From: Longimicrobiales bacterium
GTDB lineage: Bacteria; Gemmatimonadota; Gemmatimonadetes; Longimicrobiales; Gaopeijiaceae
Assembly: GCA_029245345.1 (NCBI GenBank)
Contig: JAQWPM010000021.1
Span: 657,911-721,910 of the forward strand
Direction of reading: 5' to 3'
Length of the DNA: 64,000 nt
Shown here: one piece after another, positions 26,608-34,679 of the stretch
Layout: every line of letters begins with the position of its first letter
How positions within the stretch are numbered: the stretch's first letter is position 1
Notes under the pieces: model-generated
What the model was told of the DNA's origin: nothing
Database searches by the model: none
The model's input: only the letters and a program-made list of their open reading frames with translations
Made by a program: the position numbers and the translations under genes

Positions 26608-27600
26608 TCAGAGCCAGCCGGCCTCTCGATACCAGGAAGCGGATCGGCGAGCTCCCTCAGAGAAAAGCACCTGTGGCATCCAACCCAGGGCAGAACGGGC
26701 CGCGGTCGCATCACAAACCCAGTGCGGCGCTCGTAGCTCCCGGACCTTATCTCGGGTAAGCATCACCGGCTTTCGCGCTACGAAGCCGAAGGCCTCCGTG
26801 GCTAGAGCAGCGAGATTCAGGACGGAGCCAGGAATGGGGAGCCGGATCCGGACCCGCCTGTCGAGCGCGGTCTCAATGTGTCCCACAATGGTCTCGAGCG
26901 TCTCGGACCGTCCGTCCTCCAGGTCAAAAGACCGGCCGCTCTCAATCTCGGCATCCAAGGCCCTCACGCAGGCATCAGCGCAGTCCGTGCAGTACACCAT
27001 GCTGAGCACCGACTGGGGTGATCCCGTGAGTGGCAGGACCCCCATCTTCACAGCTTGGAAGAACGCAAGCGTCTCTCTGTCCCGCGGTCCGTGCACCACG
27101 GCAGGGCGCACCACCGCCGTCGGCATGTCCCCCGACGCACCCCGCACGGACTCCTCTGCGGACAGCTTGCTTCGCCCATACGCCGTGACCGGCGCTGGGG
27201 AGGCTCCAATGGGCCGCGGGCGCCCGTCTACGCTGGGACCCACGGCCGTCAGAGAGGAGATGTATACCAATCGGGTCAGGTTCGGGCGGGCGATTCGGAC
27301 TGCCTCTAGAAGATTCTCCGTGCCCTGCGCGTTGACCCGTCGGAAATCATCCGGACGTCTCGCCTTGATGAGTCCCGCCGCGTGGATGATCCCCCGCACT
27401 CCCCGAACCGCAGCGGCGAGGGACTCCACGTCGTCAACCGCCCCCAGGACGAGCTCCACACCGGGCAAGCTCGACAGGTGTCGGACGTCGCTAGTTGGGC
27501 GCACCAACGCCCTGATCTCGGTCCCCGACGCGGCAAGGCGGTCCGCGATATGCGACCCGAGAAAGCCTGACCCCCCAGTAAGTAGGACCGGACCCGACAT
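26608..27600 (-). CDS. extended SDR (NAD-dependent epimerase/3-ketoreductase-like)
   Basis: The 330-residue protein has the nucleotide site GGSGFLGSH (9-17), the SDR Ser in YISSLTAVG and the YxxxK pair (Y141, K145 in AYGRSK). The length and layout are those of extended SDRs, including 3-beta-HSD/CerR-like reductases. Its ATG overlaps the stop of the alpha-oxoamine synthase gene (ATGA at 27600). A 3-ketone reductase acting on the product of that enzyme is the natural role, by analogy with bacterial ketosphinganine reduction; this is inferred, not shown. Confidence 0.85.
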   Translation of the reverse strand: MSGPVLLTGGSGFLGSHIADRLAASGTEIRALVRPTSDVRHLSSLPGVELVLGAVDDVESLAAAVRGVRGIIHAAGLIKARRPDDFRRVNAQGTENLLEAVRIARPNLTRLVYISSLTAVGPSVDGRPRPIGASPAPVTAYGRSKLSAEESVRGASGDMPTAVVRPAVVHGPRDRETLAFFQAVKMGVLPLTGSPQSVLSMVYCTDCADACVRALDAEIESGRSFDLEDGRSETLETIVGHIETALDRRVRIRLPIPGSVLNLAALATEAFGFVARKPVMLTRDKVRELRAPHWVCDATAARSALGWMPQVLFSEGARRSASWYREAGWL

Positions 27601-28799
27601 CAGACGATGCCGTGCTTCTTACCCACCGCCGCCAGGGCCTCGAGGCCTCGGTCAAGGTGCGCACGCTCGTGGGTCGCCATATAGCTCGTTCGGATCAACT
27701 GTTGCCCGGGACGGACGCTGATCGAGACGAAAGGGTTGGTGTAGATACCATGCACCTCGAAGAGGTCTCTCCAGACGGCCAGGGTCCGGGCATCGTCGCG
27801 AATATAAATAGGCACGATGGCTGTGTCCGTCGGTCCGACATCGAAACCCAGCGCCGTCAGTTCACGGGTCATGTATTCGTAGTTCTCGCGGAGCTTGGTG
27901 ATCCTCCACTCCTCCTCCTGCATGACCTCAAGCGCCGCCATGGCAGCAGCCACGCACGAAGGTGCGCCACTGGCCGCGAACATGAAGGACGGAGCGTGAT
28001 GTTGGATGAAATCCAGAACGTCTCGATCCCCGGCCAGGTAACCGCCCACGCTGGCCAGGGACTTACTGAAGGTGCCACCGATAAGGTCCACCTCCTGTTC
28101 CAGACCAAAGTGGTGGGCCGAGCCCCTACCGCCCGCACCGACCACACCAAGACCGTGAGCGTCGTCGATCATCACCCGGGCCCCCTGCGCTTTCAGGACC
28201 GGCACCATCTCGTCGAGCTTGGCGATCTCCCCCTCTGCACTGAAGACCCCGTCAATGAGAGCCAGTACGCCGGCTTCGTCCTCGCTCTTTGAGAGATGCC
28301 GCTCCAACGACTGGGCGGAGTTGTGGCCGAAGCGCACCATGCGCGCACCGTTCGCCATGGCCAAGCGCGCCCCGTCGTAGATCGAGGCGTGTACGCCCCG
28401 GTCGACAAGCGCAACATCACCTTGGCCAAGTAGCGCTGAACACACGGCCAGATTCACCTGGTAGCCCGTAGTGAAGACCAGCACGGCCTCACGACCGAGG
28501 AATTCGGCGAGCCGCTCCTCGAGTTCGTGATGGAGCTGCATGGAACCGTTCACGAAGCGCGAACCCGTCATGCTCGTTCCCAAGCGCCGGATCGCGTCCG
28601 TGGCGGCTTCTCGGACCTTCGGGTGGGTGGTCAGTCCGAGATAATTGTTTGACCCGAACATGATAACGCGGCGGCCATTTACGACGGCCTCGGGGCCCTC
28701 GTTCACAGAGAATGGCCTGAAATAGGGATAGAGCCCCTGTGCACGCGCTTCGTCGGCCAGGCGGAAGTCGCGGATCTTGTCCCACACGTCCCTGCTCAC
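27600..28799 (-). CDS. alpha-oxoamine synthase (serine palmitoyltransferase / AONS / KBL-like)
   Basis: I chose GTG 28799 because GGAGG lies just upstream and the longer frame to 28958 adds low-complexity sequence. The 399-residue PLP fold-I enzyme contains FGSNNYLGLTTHP, GSRFVNGS, the Asp-His of DDAHGLGVVG (212-221) and the PLP Lys in GGTFSKSLASVGGY (K246). This family condenses an acyl thioester with an amino acid, as in ketosphinganine, 3-ketocapnine, KAPA or aminoacetone-type products. Next to two ACPs and two ketosynthases, an acyl-ACP substrate is likely. A KAPA role is disfavoured because no other bio gene is near. Confidence 0.88.
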   Translation of the reverse strand: MSRDVWDKIRDFRLADEARAQGLYPYFRPFSVNEGPEAVVNGRRVIMFGSNNYLGLTTHPKVREAATDAIRRLGTSMTGSRFVNGSMQLHHELEERLAEFLGREAVLVFTTGYQVNLAVCSALLGQGDVALVDRGVHASIYDGARLAMANGARMVRFGHNSAQSLERHLSKSEDEAGVLALIDGVFSAEGEIAKLDEMVPVLKAQGARVMIDDAHGLGVVGAGGRGSAHHFGLEQEVDLIGGTFSKSLASVGGYLAGDRDVLDFIQHHAPSFMFAASGAPSCVAAAMAALEVMQEEEWRITKLRENYEYMTRELTALGFDVGPTDTAIVPIYIRDDARTLAVWRDLFEVHGIYTNPFVSISVRPGQQLIRTSYMATHERAHLDRGLEALAAVGKKHGIV

Positions 28800-28836
28800 G
28801 CGGCCTCCAAAGTTCGGTGCCAGATCAGTGCCAAGG

Positions 28837-29094
28837 CTAGCCGGAGCGCCCCGAGCCCGGCAAGCGGCCCCTGGCAATCCCCTCGACGGCCGCGACAGCA
28901 GCGTCCACGCCATCCTCGGCGGCCAATTGCGCCGCCATCGCCCGGGCCCGGTCAACATGGGCGCCCCCGCTTAGCACCACTTCGACCCGCGTGCCCCATT
29001 CCCGCTCAGGCCAGGAACCCATGGGAAAGGGAGCCGGAGCGAGCGATCCCTTCTGAATGACCACCCCTCGGTCCTGATCCACTACGGCCGCCAC
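28837..29094 (-). CDS. small hypothetical protein (85 aa)
   Basis: GTG 29094 overlaps the 3' end of the upstream propeller gene by 13 bases. The product contains a stretch that could be an amphipathic helix (DRARAMAAQLAAEDGVDAAV). It lies between the propeller gene and the alpha-oxoamine synthase on the same strand. There is no Shine-Dalgarno and I recognise no family, so it could be spurious. Confidence 0.35.
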   Translation of the reverse strand: MAAVVDQDRGVVIQKGSLAPAPFPMGSWPEREWGTRVEVVLSGGAHVDRARAMAAQLAAEDGVDAAVAAVEGIARGRLPGSGRSG

Positions 29095-30152
29095 GAACGA
29101 ACGGAGAGGCGCGTACCGTCCAGTTCATCCCACCCCAAGAGAACTCGGTCCCCGCGAACAAAGAGGTATTCGGCGAGCGGAATAGGCAGCGCCTCCTCCT
29201 GCCCGAGCGGACGCTCAGTTACCGCGCGGAACTGTTCAGGAATCCCACCGGCAACTCCGCGGTACACCACCCGGCCGGCCGGGTCGACGAAGACCCGATC
29301 GAAGCCAGGCAGGCGGTCGTATACGTCCAGATCGAAGCCGATCGCGCTGGCTTGTTCACTCAGCACGTCGAGTGCTTGCTGGTCGGCCTCCGACGGGACG
29401 ACTCTCGAGATCCACTCGTGGCAGATCTCCTCTGAGACTCTTCCGAAAAAGTCGTACACGGCGAGACAGTCGGAGCCTGCCACACCTGCCAGAACTCCGT
29501 CGAGATGAGCGGCGACGACGGGCGAGAAAAACGGGTCGACGCCTCGATCGCTGTGCTGTGCGCTCAGATCCGCGAGGACAGATGTGCTACCCTCACGTTC
29601 CAAGACAACCTTCGCGGACGGGGCCATGGGGTGATCGAAGCAGCCGAGGAGTACAGCCAGGCCAGCTGGCGTCGTAACCAGGTCGATCACTAGAGAGATC
29701 GCACAGTCTTCGGCACCGATCCGCCGGTCGGCGATGAACGACCCGTCGAGGCCGTAGAGGTGAACCACTCCGCCCATCGACTCGGCAACCACAACGGTAT
29801 CGTGATGAATCACGATGGCTTCCGGACCTTGCATCTCTCCGGGCCCCCGCCCCTCTCCACCGAAGCTGTCGACGAGGGTGCCGTCGGCAGCGAGGTGATG
29901 CACAAGGTTCGAGCGAGCGTCGAGAACGTACCAGTCGTCCCCGAACGCATCCGCGTCGGTCGCTCCTAGTATCGTTTCATATACGCGCCCCTCCGCACTT
30001 CCTACGGGAGCCGTCTGGGTTTGCGTGTCGTCGCCACTTCCCGGAGCCGAGGGCCTGGACGTCACGACGACAATCCCGCTCCAGACGAGGGTGACGATGG
30101 CGGCCATCCCGGCCGCCACCCCCACCCAGCGCTCAGACATCTTCGACTTCAT
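29082..30152 (-). CDS. membrane-anchored 6-bladed beta-propeller protein
   Basis: The 356-residue protein has one N-terminal membrane helix (about 9-31) and then repeated short strands. It carries DSFGGEGRGPGEMQGPEAIV, the hallmark of the 6-bladed propeller family (PF17170-like), which is abundant in Gemmatimonadota and Bacteroidota. FVDPAGRVVYRG is a later blade. Function is unknown for the family; an extracytoplasmic binding role is usual. It is upstream of the lipid cluster on the same strand, but a functional link is not evident. Confidence 0.75.
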   Translation of the reverse strand: MKSKMSERWVGVAAGMAAIVTLVWSGIVVVTSRPSAPGSGDDTQTQTAPVGSAEGRVYETILGATDADAFGDDWYVLDARSNLVHHLAADGTLVDSFGGEGRGPGEMQGPEAIVIHHDTVVVAESMGGVVHLYGLDGSFIADRRIGAEDCAISLVIDLVTTPAGLAVLLGCFDHPMAPSAKVVLEREGSTSVLADLSAQHSDRGVDPFFSPVVAAHLDGVLAGVAGSDCLAVYDFFGRVSEEICHEWISRVVPSEADQQALDVLSEQASAIGFDLDVYDRLPGFDRVFVDPAGRVVYRGVAGGIPEQFRAVTERPLGQEEALPIPLAEYLFVRGDRVLLGWDELDGTRLSVRSWRP

Positions 30153-30167
30153 TGAGCGCTGACCCCG

Positions 30168-30440
30168 TCAGACAAGGGGAGTGACATACGCGAAGCCGCA
30201 GGCAGCGACGTCCGCGCTGAACTGAATCCAACGCATAGTACGAGAATCTGTTCCTGAGGTCGCTCGCTGATCCGCCGCGTCGACAGCTGCAAAGAGACAG
30301 AAGTCGAGCTCCTCTGAGATCGTGCACTCTCGTGGGCTCCCGTCGGTAGACTCACACATCTGAGACACGGCGTCAGTCGGAGCCATGGCCAATGCAACTA
30401 GGGCCAGGACCACATACACGCCAAGAAATTTTTTCCACAT
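30168..30440 (-). CDS. small secreted Cys-containing protein
   Basis: ATG 30440 is chosen because GGAGG lies five bases upstream. The 90-residue product has a clear signal peptide (MWKKFLGVYVVLALVALAMA, then PTDAVSQ). The mature part of about 63 residues has four Cys that could form two disulfides. I recognise no family. It is 15 bases upstream of the propeller gene on the same strand and probably co-transcribed with it. Confidence 0.6.
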   Translation of the reverse strand: MWKKFLGVYVVLALVALAMAPTDAVSQMCESTDGSPRECTISEELDFCLFAAVDAADQRATSGTDSRTMRWIQFSADVAACGFAYVTPLV

Positions 30441-30692
30441 GGGCACCTCCGTGAGATGATTAAGGATTCACAAGCTCAACAGCTGTTCCGGCTCCCTTGT
30501 GGATCTCTACATCACCTCATGCGACTCCAGGCTGCTTCCTTGCGACGAGCCAATTTCGTCATCCTCGGAGACGAGGCCCATGTCTGGATGGGGCGTTGGC
30601 AGCCTTGCCGCCGCCTCACAAATACCGGATTTTCTTCCGCGCCTCCGTGCCCCGGTTCAGCCGCGACACACGCCATCCGACCACAGCACACC

Positions 30693-31616
30693 ATGAACTA
30701 CGCCTCATCCATCACAGACCTGATCGGCAACACGCCGCTCCTCGCGCTGGATCGCATGAGACCAGGCGGCGGGGCGCGTGTCTTCGGCAAGTGCGAGTTC
30801 ATGAACCCGATCGCAATCAAGGACCGCCCGGTCTTCCACATGATCCGGGAGGCGGAGGGTCGTGGCGAGATCGAGCCGGGTGCCACGCTCATCGAGGCCA
30901 CATCCGGAAACACGGGCATGGCACTCGCATACATCGGTCGCATGCGGGGATATCGTGTGGTCCTGTGCATGTCGGAAATCCAGAGCGCGGAGCGACGCCT
31001 CACGCTCAAGGCTCTGGGAGCCGAGGTGCACCTCACACCCGCAGCGCTCGGCACCAAGGCTGCAAAGGCGAAGGCGGTCGAGCTCCACGCCGCCACGCCT
31101 GGTTCGTTCTATGTGGGCCAGCACGACAACCTCGACAATCGCCGGGCCCACGTCGAAACGACCGGCCCCGAGATCTGGAGGGATACCGAAGGGCTCATTG
31201 ATGTCTTCGTAGCTCCGCTCGGGACGGGGGGCACGCTGGGCGGCGTATCTGAGGCGATCAAGCCACTCAAGCCTGCCCTGCGCGTGGTTGGGGTCGAACC
31301 GGAGGAGGCACCGTTCATCTCCGAAGGACGCTTCGCGCCGCACCGCATGATGGGTACGGCGCCGGGCTTCGTGCCCGGCGTGCTCGACCGATCCCTAATC
31401 GACGACATCCACCTCGTGTCGGAAGCCGACGCGTTTCGAACGTGCCGTGAAATGGCTCGGAAGGAGGGAGTGCTGGTCGGCATCTCTTCCGGAGCCAGTG
31501 TGTGCGTCGCCCTTAGACTCGCACGCGAACCTCGCCATGCGGGGCACGTCATCGTGTGCATACTGTGCGACAGCGGAGAGCGGTATCTGAGCGTTGATGG
31601 ACTCTTCCGGGAGTAG
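30693..31616 (+). CDS. PLP fold-II enzyme, cysteine synthase-like
   Basis: ATG 30693 gives 307 residues. The frame upstream to 30456 is open but not protein-like. The PLP Lys is in NPIAIKDRP (K43), where cysteine synthases usually read NPxxSxKDR. The SGNTG loop (71-75) and GTGGTLGGV phosphate loop are intact. Such enzymes replace the beta-substituent of serine derivatives with sulfide, thiosulfate or sulfite-type nucleophiles. Cysteine synthase is the default call; cysteate synthase is possible given the nearby lipid genes, but nothing in the sequence proves it. It overlaps the methyltransferase gene region by the TAG/GTG junction. Confidence 0.82.
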   Translation: MNYASSITDLIGNTPLLALDRMRPGGGARVFGKCEFMNPIAIKDRPVFHMIREAEGRGEIEPGATLIEATSGNTGMALAYIGRMRGYRVVLCMSEIQSAERRLTLKALGAEVHLTPAALGTKAAKAKAVELHAATPGSFYVGQHDNLDNRRAHVETTGPEIWRDTEGLIDVFVAPLGTGGTLGGVSEAIKPLKPALRVVGVEPEEAPFISEGRFAPHRMMGTAPGFVPGVLDRSLIDDIHLVSEADAFRTCREMARKEGVLVGISSGASVCVALRLAREPRHAGHVIVCILCDSGERYLSVDGLFRE

Positions 31617-31621
31617 TGGTG

Positions 31622-32350
31622 ATGGACTTCGAGAACACCTACCAAGATGAGCGGCGCGCGGCTGCATACGACGAGCTCGGCTTGGGAGGCACGTACCAAT
31701 TGGCGTTTCGGGATGTACCCGAGATGTTGGCCAAACATGTCTCCGGAACGAGGGCGGTCGACTTCGGATGCGGGACCGGCCGCTCCACTCGTTTTCTGCG
31801 CGGACTGGGCTTCCAAACCGTCGGCGTGGATATCGCACAAGAGATGGTCAATGTGGCCCGCGGCCACGACCCTGATGGAGACTACCGCGTCATCGAGGAC
31901 GGAGACTTCGACGGCCTACCCCAGCACGGTTTCGACCTCGTCCTGTGCTCGTTCCCCTTCGACAACATCCCCGGACATGACCGAAAAGTCGGGCTCTTCG
32001 AAGGATTGCGAGGGCTATTGGCTCCAAAAGGGCGCATCTTGAACATCGTCTCCACCGCGGAGATCTATACGAACGAATGGGTCTCGTTCACGACGAGTGA
32101 TTACCCGGAGAACCGGGGCGCTCGCTGTGGTGATGTCGTACTCATCCGCACGACGGAGTATTCGGACGGCCGGCCGGTCGAGGATATTTTCTGGCCCCAC
32201 GAGGATTACCTGCGCGTTTACGAGGACGCCGGCCTCAGGTGCATCCATCGTGCACGTCCGCTCGCATCGGGCGAGGACGGCATCGACTGGAAGAGTGAGA
32301 CCGAGATCCCGCCCTGGTCGCTGTATGTTCTGGGAGCGATGGAGCGTTAG
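31622..32350 (+). CDS. class I SAM-dependent methyltransferase
   Basis: ATG 31622 (GGGAG eight bases upstream) gives 242 residues; GTG 31616 is an alternative. Motif I is AVDFGCGTGRST (45-56), the acidic ribose-binding loop is VGVDIAQEM, and motif IV-like is DLVLCSFPFDNI. The C-terminal half (YSDGRPVEDIFWPHEDYLRV) resembles small-molecule methyltransferases. It follows the PLP enzyme directly in one operon; the substrate is unknown. Confidence 0.85.
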   Translation: MDFENTYQDERRAAAYDELGLGGTYQLAFRDVPEMLAKHVSGTRAVDFGCGTGRSTRFLRGLGFQTVGVDIAQEMVNVARGHDPDGDYRVIEDGDFDGLPQHGFDLVLCSFPFDNIPGHDRKVGLFEGLRGLLAPKGRILNIVSTAEIYTNEWVSFTTSDYPENRGARCGDVVLIRTTEYSDGRPVEDIFWPHEDYLRVYEDAGLRCIHRARPLASGEDGIDWKSETEIPPWSLYVLGAMER

Positions 32351-32365
32351 CCTACCCGCTCTAAA

Positions 32366-33643
32366 TCAGGACCCCTCGTCGACGATGGCCTGGTAGATGA
32401 GGGCGCGCACTCGTGCGTGGTCATCGAGCCCCGAGGCCGGAATGACCTGCGTCAGGTAGACCACTACCAGCTCCTCCTGGGGATCCACCCAGTAGGTCGA
32501 GTGATACGCCCCACCCCAGCCGAATTCACCGACGGACCCCAACTGGCCTCGCGCGCCGAGGTCCCGAACGACGGAAAACCCGAGCCCGAAGCCCTCGGCA
32601 GTGCCCAACAGGTCGCCGATGTGATTCGTGGTCATAAGCTCCACGGACTTGGGCGAAAGGACTCGCTTGCCGTTCAGTGCACCTCCGTTCAGGAGCGCTT
32701 GCAGGAAGCGCGCGTAGTCACCCGCGGTCGAGACCAATCCAGCACCACCGGAATAGCTCATGCGCGGGCCATCCACGTATTGGCCCTGGGTCTCCATTCC
32801 GGGTCCATCGGGTGCGCGAACAAGCCCTTGGCCGGCCCGTAGGCTGTACACGGTCGCCAAATCGCCCCTTAGATCCGGGTCCAGATAGAAGCCCGTGGAT
32901 TTCATCTCCAGTGGTTCGAAAATATGAGACCGTAGGAAGGCGTCCAAAGTGAGCCCCGACACGGCCTCGACTACGGCGCCTAGGACGTCCGTCGAGTACC
33001 CATACACGAACGCGTCCCCCGGTTGCCTGTCGAAGGGAAGCGAAGCGATGCGGTCGACGGTGGCCCGGATGGGCTCGTCACGATGAGCGAAGTACCAGCC
33101 TTGGACCTCGGCTTCCTCCCACTCCCGCGCGCCCGCACCACCGCCGTACCCGACGCCGGCGGTGTGCGTGAGGAGATCTCTGAGCGTGACCGCGCGGTCC
33201 GCTTCTACGACCTCGTAATCGTCATCTCCGTCCGCGACAGCGACCGTAGTGTTGGAGAAAGCGGGCAGATAGCGACTCACCCGATCGGAAATGAGCAGGC
33301 TGCCTTCTTCCTGCAACATCATGACCGCGACGCTCACTAGCGCCTTACTCTGCGAGGCGATCCGGAAACGATCCGTCGCCTGCATCGCGTCGCCGACTTC
33401 CCGGTCCCGGAGGCCGAAAGCATTCTGGTACACGACCTGCCCGTGGCGAAGGACCACGGCCACGCCGCCCGGCAGGCGATCCTCGTCCACGTACTCCTGG
33501 AGTGCATCGTCCAATCGTTCCAGCCGGGACGACGACATGCCCACGTCTTCGGGGAGTGCGCGAGGAAGCGCCTGAGCGGCCAGAGATGGCGTGGCTCCAA
33601 GGAAGATCGCCAACAACGAGTAGCGAATGCGGACCGAACTCAT
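32366..33643 (-). CDS. secreted serine hydrolase (class C beta-lactamase family)
   Basis: ATG 33643 begins a signal peptide ([20 protein letters not shown]); the frame upstream to 33775 overlaps the next gene's 3' end and is not used. The 425-residue enzyme has the SxxK motif SQSK (S97, K100). In place of the second motif YxN it reads YGYS, and the third region is [11 protein letters not shown]. These are the positions of the class C / esterase (EstB-like) fold; the variants suggest an esterase or peptidase, not a beta-lactamase. It is convergent with the methyltransferase gene. Confidence 0.85.
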   Translation of the reverse strand: MSSVRIRYSLLAIFLGATPSLAAQALPRALPEDVGMSSSRLERLDDALQEYVDEDRLPGGVAVVLRHGQVVYQNAFGLRDREVGDAMQATDRFRIASQSKALVSVAVMMLQEEGSLLISDRVSRYLPAFSNTTVAVADGDDDYEVVEADRAVTLRDLLTHTAGVGYGGGAGAREWEEAEVQGWYFAHRDEPIRATVDRIASLPFDRQPGDAFVYGYSTDVLGAVVEAVSGLTLDAFLRSHIFEPLEMKSTGFYLDPDLRGDLATVYSLRAGQGLVRAPDGPGMETQGQYVDGPRMSYSGGAGLVSTAGDYARFLQALLNGGALNGKRVLSPKSVELMTTNHIGDLLGTAEGFGLGFSVVRDLGARGQLGSVGEFGWGGAYHSTYWVDPQEELVVVYLTQVIPASGLDDHARVRALIYQAIVDEGS

Positions 33644-33734
33644 GGACGACGCCTGGACAGGGTGATCTGATTCCAAAAAATAGACCTTGTTCTGGCCATC
33701 GTCGGCAAGTCGAGCGAGGTGGCCGACCCCACCG

Positions 33735-34679
33735 TCACCTCCCGACATCCACAGCAATTCCCGCCGCAAACGCATCCCGGTCGCCCAGCACCGTCGGCCA
33801 CTCCCCCACCGAATACTTCGCGTAGATCGCAGTCAACGCGATCGGCCCCAACAGTTTTTGGCGTTTCGAGTACCGAAGACTCACTGTGGCGTACTCGCCC
33901 TGATTCCACCCCGCGTTCACGAGGGCCTGTTCGAGTCCGAACGTCCGATACATCGCTAGGTCAGCCTGCAGCCGCACAGGCTCGAGTGCGGCAGCGAGGA
34001 AGTCCAAGCTCGTGTTCCAATATCCGCGCACGCTCCAACGCCCGTGGGCGTCATTCGAAAGGCTCTCGATAGCCCGCGCGTCCGACGTCGTCGGCTTCAC
34101 CATATCCACCCTGGCCACGATCGACGGGAGGAGCCGCGGCAGTCCCGCCGCGTTCGTCGCATAACGAGCCTCCCCGCCAACCGTGAGGTTCTGCTCATCC
34201 CACTCCGGGCTGGATTCGTAGCCGCCCGTGAGTCCGAGATCGAGGAAGCCGCGGTTGTAACCCCCACCGTCGAAGAACGGAATCGAATCCGGGTCCATGC
34301 CGCGCGGAGCACGCTCCGGCCTCTTGGAAAGCGACCAGGACCACCCATGGCTCACGTGTAGCGAACTGGTCTCCGGCACCCGAAGCGCCGCATCCGCAAC
34401 GAGCAGATTCACGTCGAAGCGCAACATGTAAGAACGCGGGAAGCCGCTTCGCTCTGCACCGGGCACGCGGAGCGTGGGCGCGATGTGTCCAGTCTTGCAG
34501 CTGTTCAGCGTTGCCCGGAAGCCGACCTTGTCTCCCCCGGGCGCAGAAAGCAGCGTCGGCCCCACACCCCACTTCACTCCGCCTCCCTCGCAGTACGCGA
34601 GAGGATCGGCTTGGGCCCGAACGGGCGCGGCGACGCCAAAGGACATCACCGATGCGAACACCAAGACGCGTATCCTCAT
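33735..34679 (-). CDS. hypothetical outer-membrane-type secreted protein
   Basis: ATG 34679 overlaps the TGA of the upstream amidohydrolase gene (ATGA), so I reject the longer frame to 35069, which lies inside that gene. The 314-residue product has a signal peptide ([20 protein letters not shown]), then a mostly beta pattern and ends [10 protein letters not shown]30 and C49 could pair. The strand pattern suggests a small barrel; I recognise no named family. It is co-translated with the amidohydrolase. Confidence 0.62.
   Translation of the reverse strand: MRIRVLVFASVMSFGVAAPVRAQADPLAYCEGGGVKWGVGPTLLSAPGGDKVGFRATLNSCKTGHIAPTLRVPGAERSGFPRSYMLRFDVNLLVADAALRVPETSSLHVSHGWSWSLSKRPERAPRGMDPDSIPFFDGGGYNRGFLDLGLTGGYESSPEWDEQNLTVGGEARYATNAAGLPRLLPSIVARVDMVKPTTSDARAIESLSNDAHGRWSVRGYWNTSLDFLAAALEPVRLQADLAMYRTFGLEQALVNAGWNQGEYATVSLRYSKRQKLLGPIALTAIYAKYSVGEWPTVLGDRDAFAAGIAVDVGR

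Noticed and set aside
27600..28799. Biotin (BioF) assignment of the alpha-oxoamine synthase
   Set aside because: No bioA, bioB or bioD is near, and the neighbours are ACP, KS and a ketoreductase; a lipid-type role fits better, though tree placement is needed.
32366..33643. True beta-lactamase
   Set aside because: The second and third motifs (YGYS, GGAYHS) differ from class C enzymes; esterase or peptidase activity is more likely.
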